The notes below the pieces were generated by a model, which saw only the letters and a list, made by a program, of their open reading frames with translations, did not search any database and was not told the DNA's origin. A program made the translations under genes and the position numbers. DNA of 29,645 nt from contig JABCPU010000704.1 in NCBI GenBank assembly GCA_016800925.1, forward strand, positions 1 to 29,645, given 5' to 3'. Within the stretch, counting starts at the first letter, position 1. Every line of letters starts with the position of its first letter. This DNA comes from Suillus spraguei (taxonomy: Eukaryota > Basidiomycota > Agaricomycetes > Boletales > Suillaceae). Below, piece after piece: positions 28,560-29,645 of this stretch.

Positions 28560-29645
28560 GAATTACTGCCAGACCCTTTGGCCGGTTTACCTGAGTTACC
28601 ACCGCGCCCGCCAGACTTTGCACCTGGCAAGCAGTTTACCCAAGAGAGAGCTGACGCGCTCGATCTGGATCCTGCGAAGTGGCTATGGCCAGAGGAGGAC
28701 AAGCTCGTACATTGGCTTGTTCATGAACACGAGACCGCCTTCGCCTGGGACGCGTCAGAACATGGCCATCTCGACGAGAAGTACTTTCCGCCATACAAGA
28801 TACTGACGGTACCGCACACACCATGGGCAGAGCGCAGTATCCCAATCCCTCCTGCCATGCTGGAGAAAGTTGTGGGCATTATCAAGGAAAATATTGCGTC
28901 CAGTGTGTACGAACCGTCAACAGCGTCTTACCGCTTGCGATGGTTCTGTGTCATCAAGAAAGACGGTACATCACTGCATATAGTTCATGATCTCCAACCG
29001 CTGAACAGGGTAACTATCAAAGACGCTTCTGTTCCTCCTTTCATTGAACATCTCGCTGAATCATTTGCCGGCTATGCTGTGTATGGCATGATGGACTTAT
29101 TTTCAGGATATGATCAGCGGTCGCTACATGTTGACTCGCGTGATATGACTACCTTTGGTACACCATTGGGGCCTTACCGCCTAACCATGCTTCCGATGGG
29201 CCACGCTAACGGTGTACAGCTCTTTCAGGGGGATATTTGCTTCATCCTACAAGACGAGATCCCGATGTACACGTTCCCATTCATTGATGACATTGCCGTG
29301 AAGTTGGTAAAGACGCGGTATCAGAGAGCTGACGGCTCATATGAGACTATACCGGAGAACGCTGGCATTCACTGCTTCATCTGGGAACACTTAATTGTGG
29401 TTAACTGCGTCCTGCACTGCTTGCGTATGGTTGGGCTAATGGTTTCCGCCAAAAAGTTTGTTTTAGCCCCGCCTACCGCCAATATCGTAGGGCACATGTG
29501 TACCTTCGAAGGGCGTGTACCAGAGTCCGGGAAGGTACAAAAGATTCACGATTGGCCTGAGTGTAGCACCGTTATGCATGTGTGGGGCTTCCTGGGTACC
29601 TGCGGCATCTTGCGTATTTTCATCGAGGACTTCGCCAAGATAGCG
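28560..29645 (+). pseudogene. pol: element H pol: reverse transcriptase (runs off window)
   Basis: It is 362 open codons to the right edge. Ordered motifs: LPPRPPDFAPGKQFTQER, FAWDASEHGHL, RWFCVIKKDGTSLHIVHDLQ (fingers), YGMMDLFSGYDQR (first catalytic Asp), TTFGTPLGPYRLTMLPMG, the palm FIDDIAVK (two Asp), then FIWEHL, GLMVSAKKFVLAPP and the thumb VWGFLGTCGILRIF. The FIDD palm with the long insert after it (KTRYQRADGSYETIPENAG) separates this family from E1/E2, whose motif is YMDD. No stop is seen in this part, but the upstream stop and frameshift make the gene non-functional. Confidence 0.87.

Larger units (their letters stand above)
10027..29645 (+). mobile_element. element H: Ty3/gypsy retrotransposon, host of the nest (3' end beyond window)
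   Basis: A long gag-pol reading frame begins at ATG 10420 and runs to the right edge, interrupted by three insertions (E1, a solo LTR and E2). Removing each insertion plus one copy of its 5-bp duplication rejoins the frame exactly. The order is gag with zinc knuckle, protease, RT. The RT palm motif is FIDD. This is a different family from E1 and E2. It carries in-frame stops at 18410, 19313, 20481 and 28557 and a frameshift near 28150-28176, so it is dead. The 5' end is fixed by loss of homology with repeat X. Confidence 0.85.

Overview
The window looks like nuclear DNA of a mushroom-forming basidiomycete (Agaricomycete). The evidence is short introns of about 45-65 nt with CTAAC-type branch points, a TPR-CHAT gene of the kind expanded in these fungi, and two families of Ty3/gypsy LTR retrotransposons typical of them. 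No bacterial operon structure is present.

Layout. Positions 1-790 hold decayed spliced coding sequence that I cannot name. Positions 928-1630 hold a tandem array of about 148-bp units, each a degenerate tRNA-Ser followed by a T-run that resembles a Pol III terminator. Positions 1659-2342 hold candidate exons of a small unrecognised + strand gene. The one intact host gene is a five-exon TPR-CHAT protein on the - strand (2695-6285, 1129 aa as I splice it). Its last 410 bp are duplicated as a broken fragment at 7759-8168.

From 8341 to the right edge the window is a nest of mobile DNA. An imperfect inverted repeat of unknown nature ('X', 8341-10026) carries a 777-bp solo LTR (9122-9898) and the 5' end of a Ty3/gypsy element called here H (10027 to beyond 29645). 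H is in turn interrupted three times by one chromovirus family: full-length E1 (10504-18137), a solo LTR (19873-20348) and full-length E2 (20531-27642). E2 carries another 470-bp solo LTR (25791-26260). Every insertion has a visible 5-bp target duplication, except H, whose 3' end lies outside the window. When the insertions are removed, the H gag-pol frame joins up exactly across all three sites.

How the elements work. E1 and E2 encode gag (capsid and zinc knuckle), a pol in the -1 frame (protease, RT, RNase H, integrase, chromodomain) and, unusually, a third ORF of about 490 codons between the chromodomain and the 3' LTR, with two zinc-knuckle-like Cys/His clusters. An 11-nt stretch at the predicted RNA 5' end is exactly complementary to the primer-binding position after the LTR, as in self-priming Tf1/sushi elements. 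All copies are defective: E1 has many small frameshifts, E2 has lost its integrase core, and H has in-frame stops. Much of the divergence is CpG to TpG/CpA, which suggests cytosine methylation and deamination.
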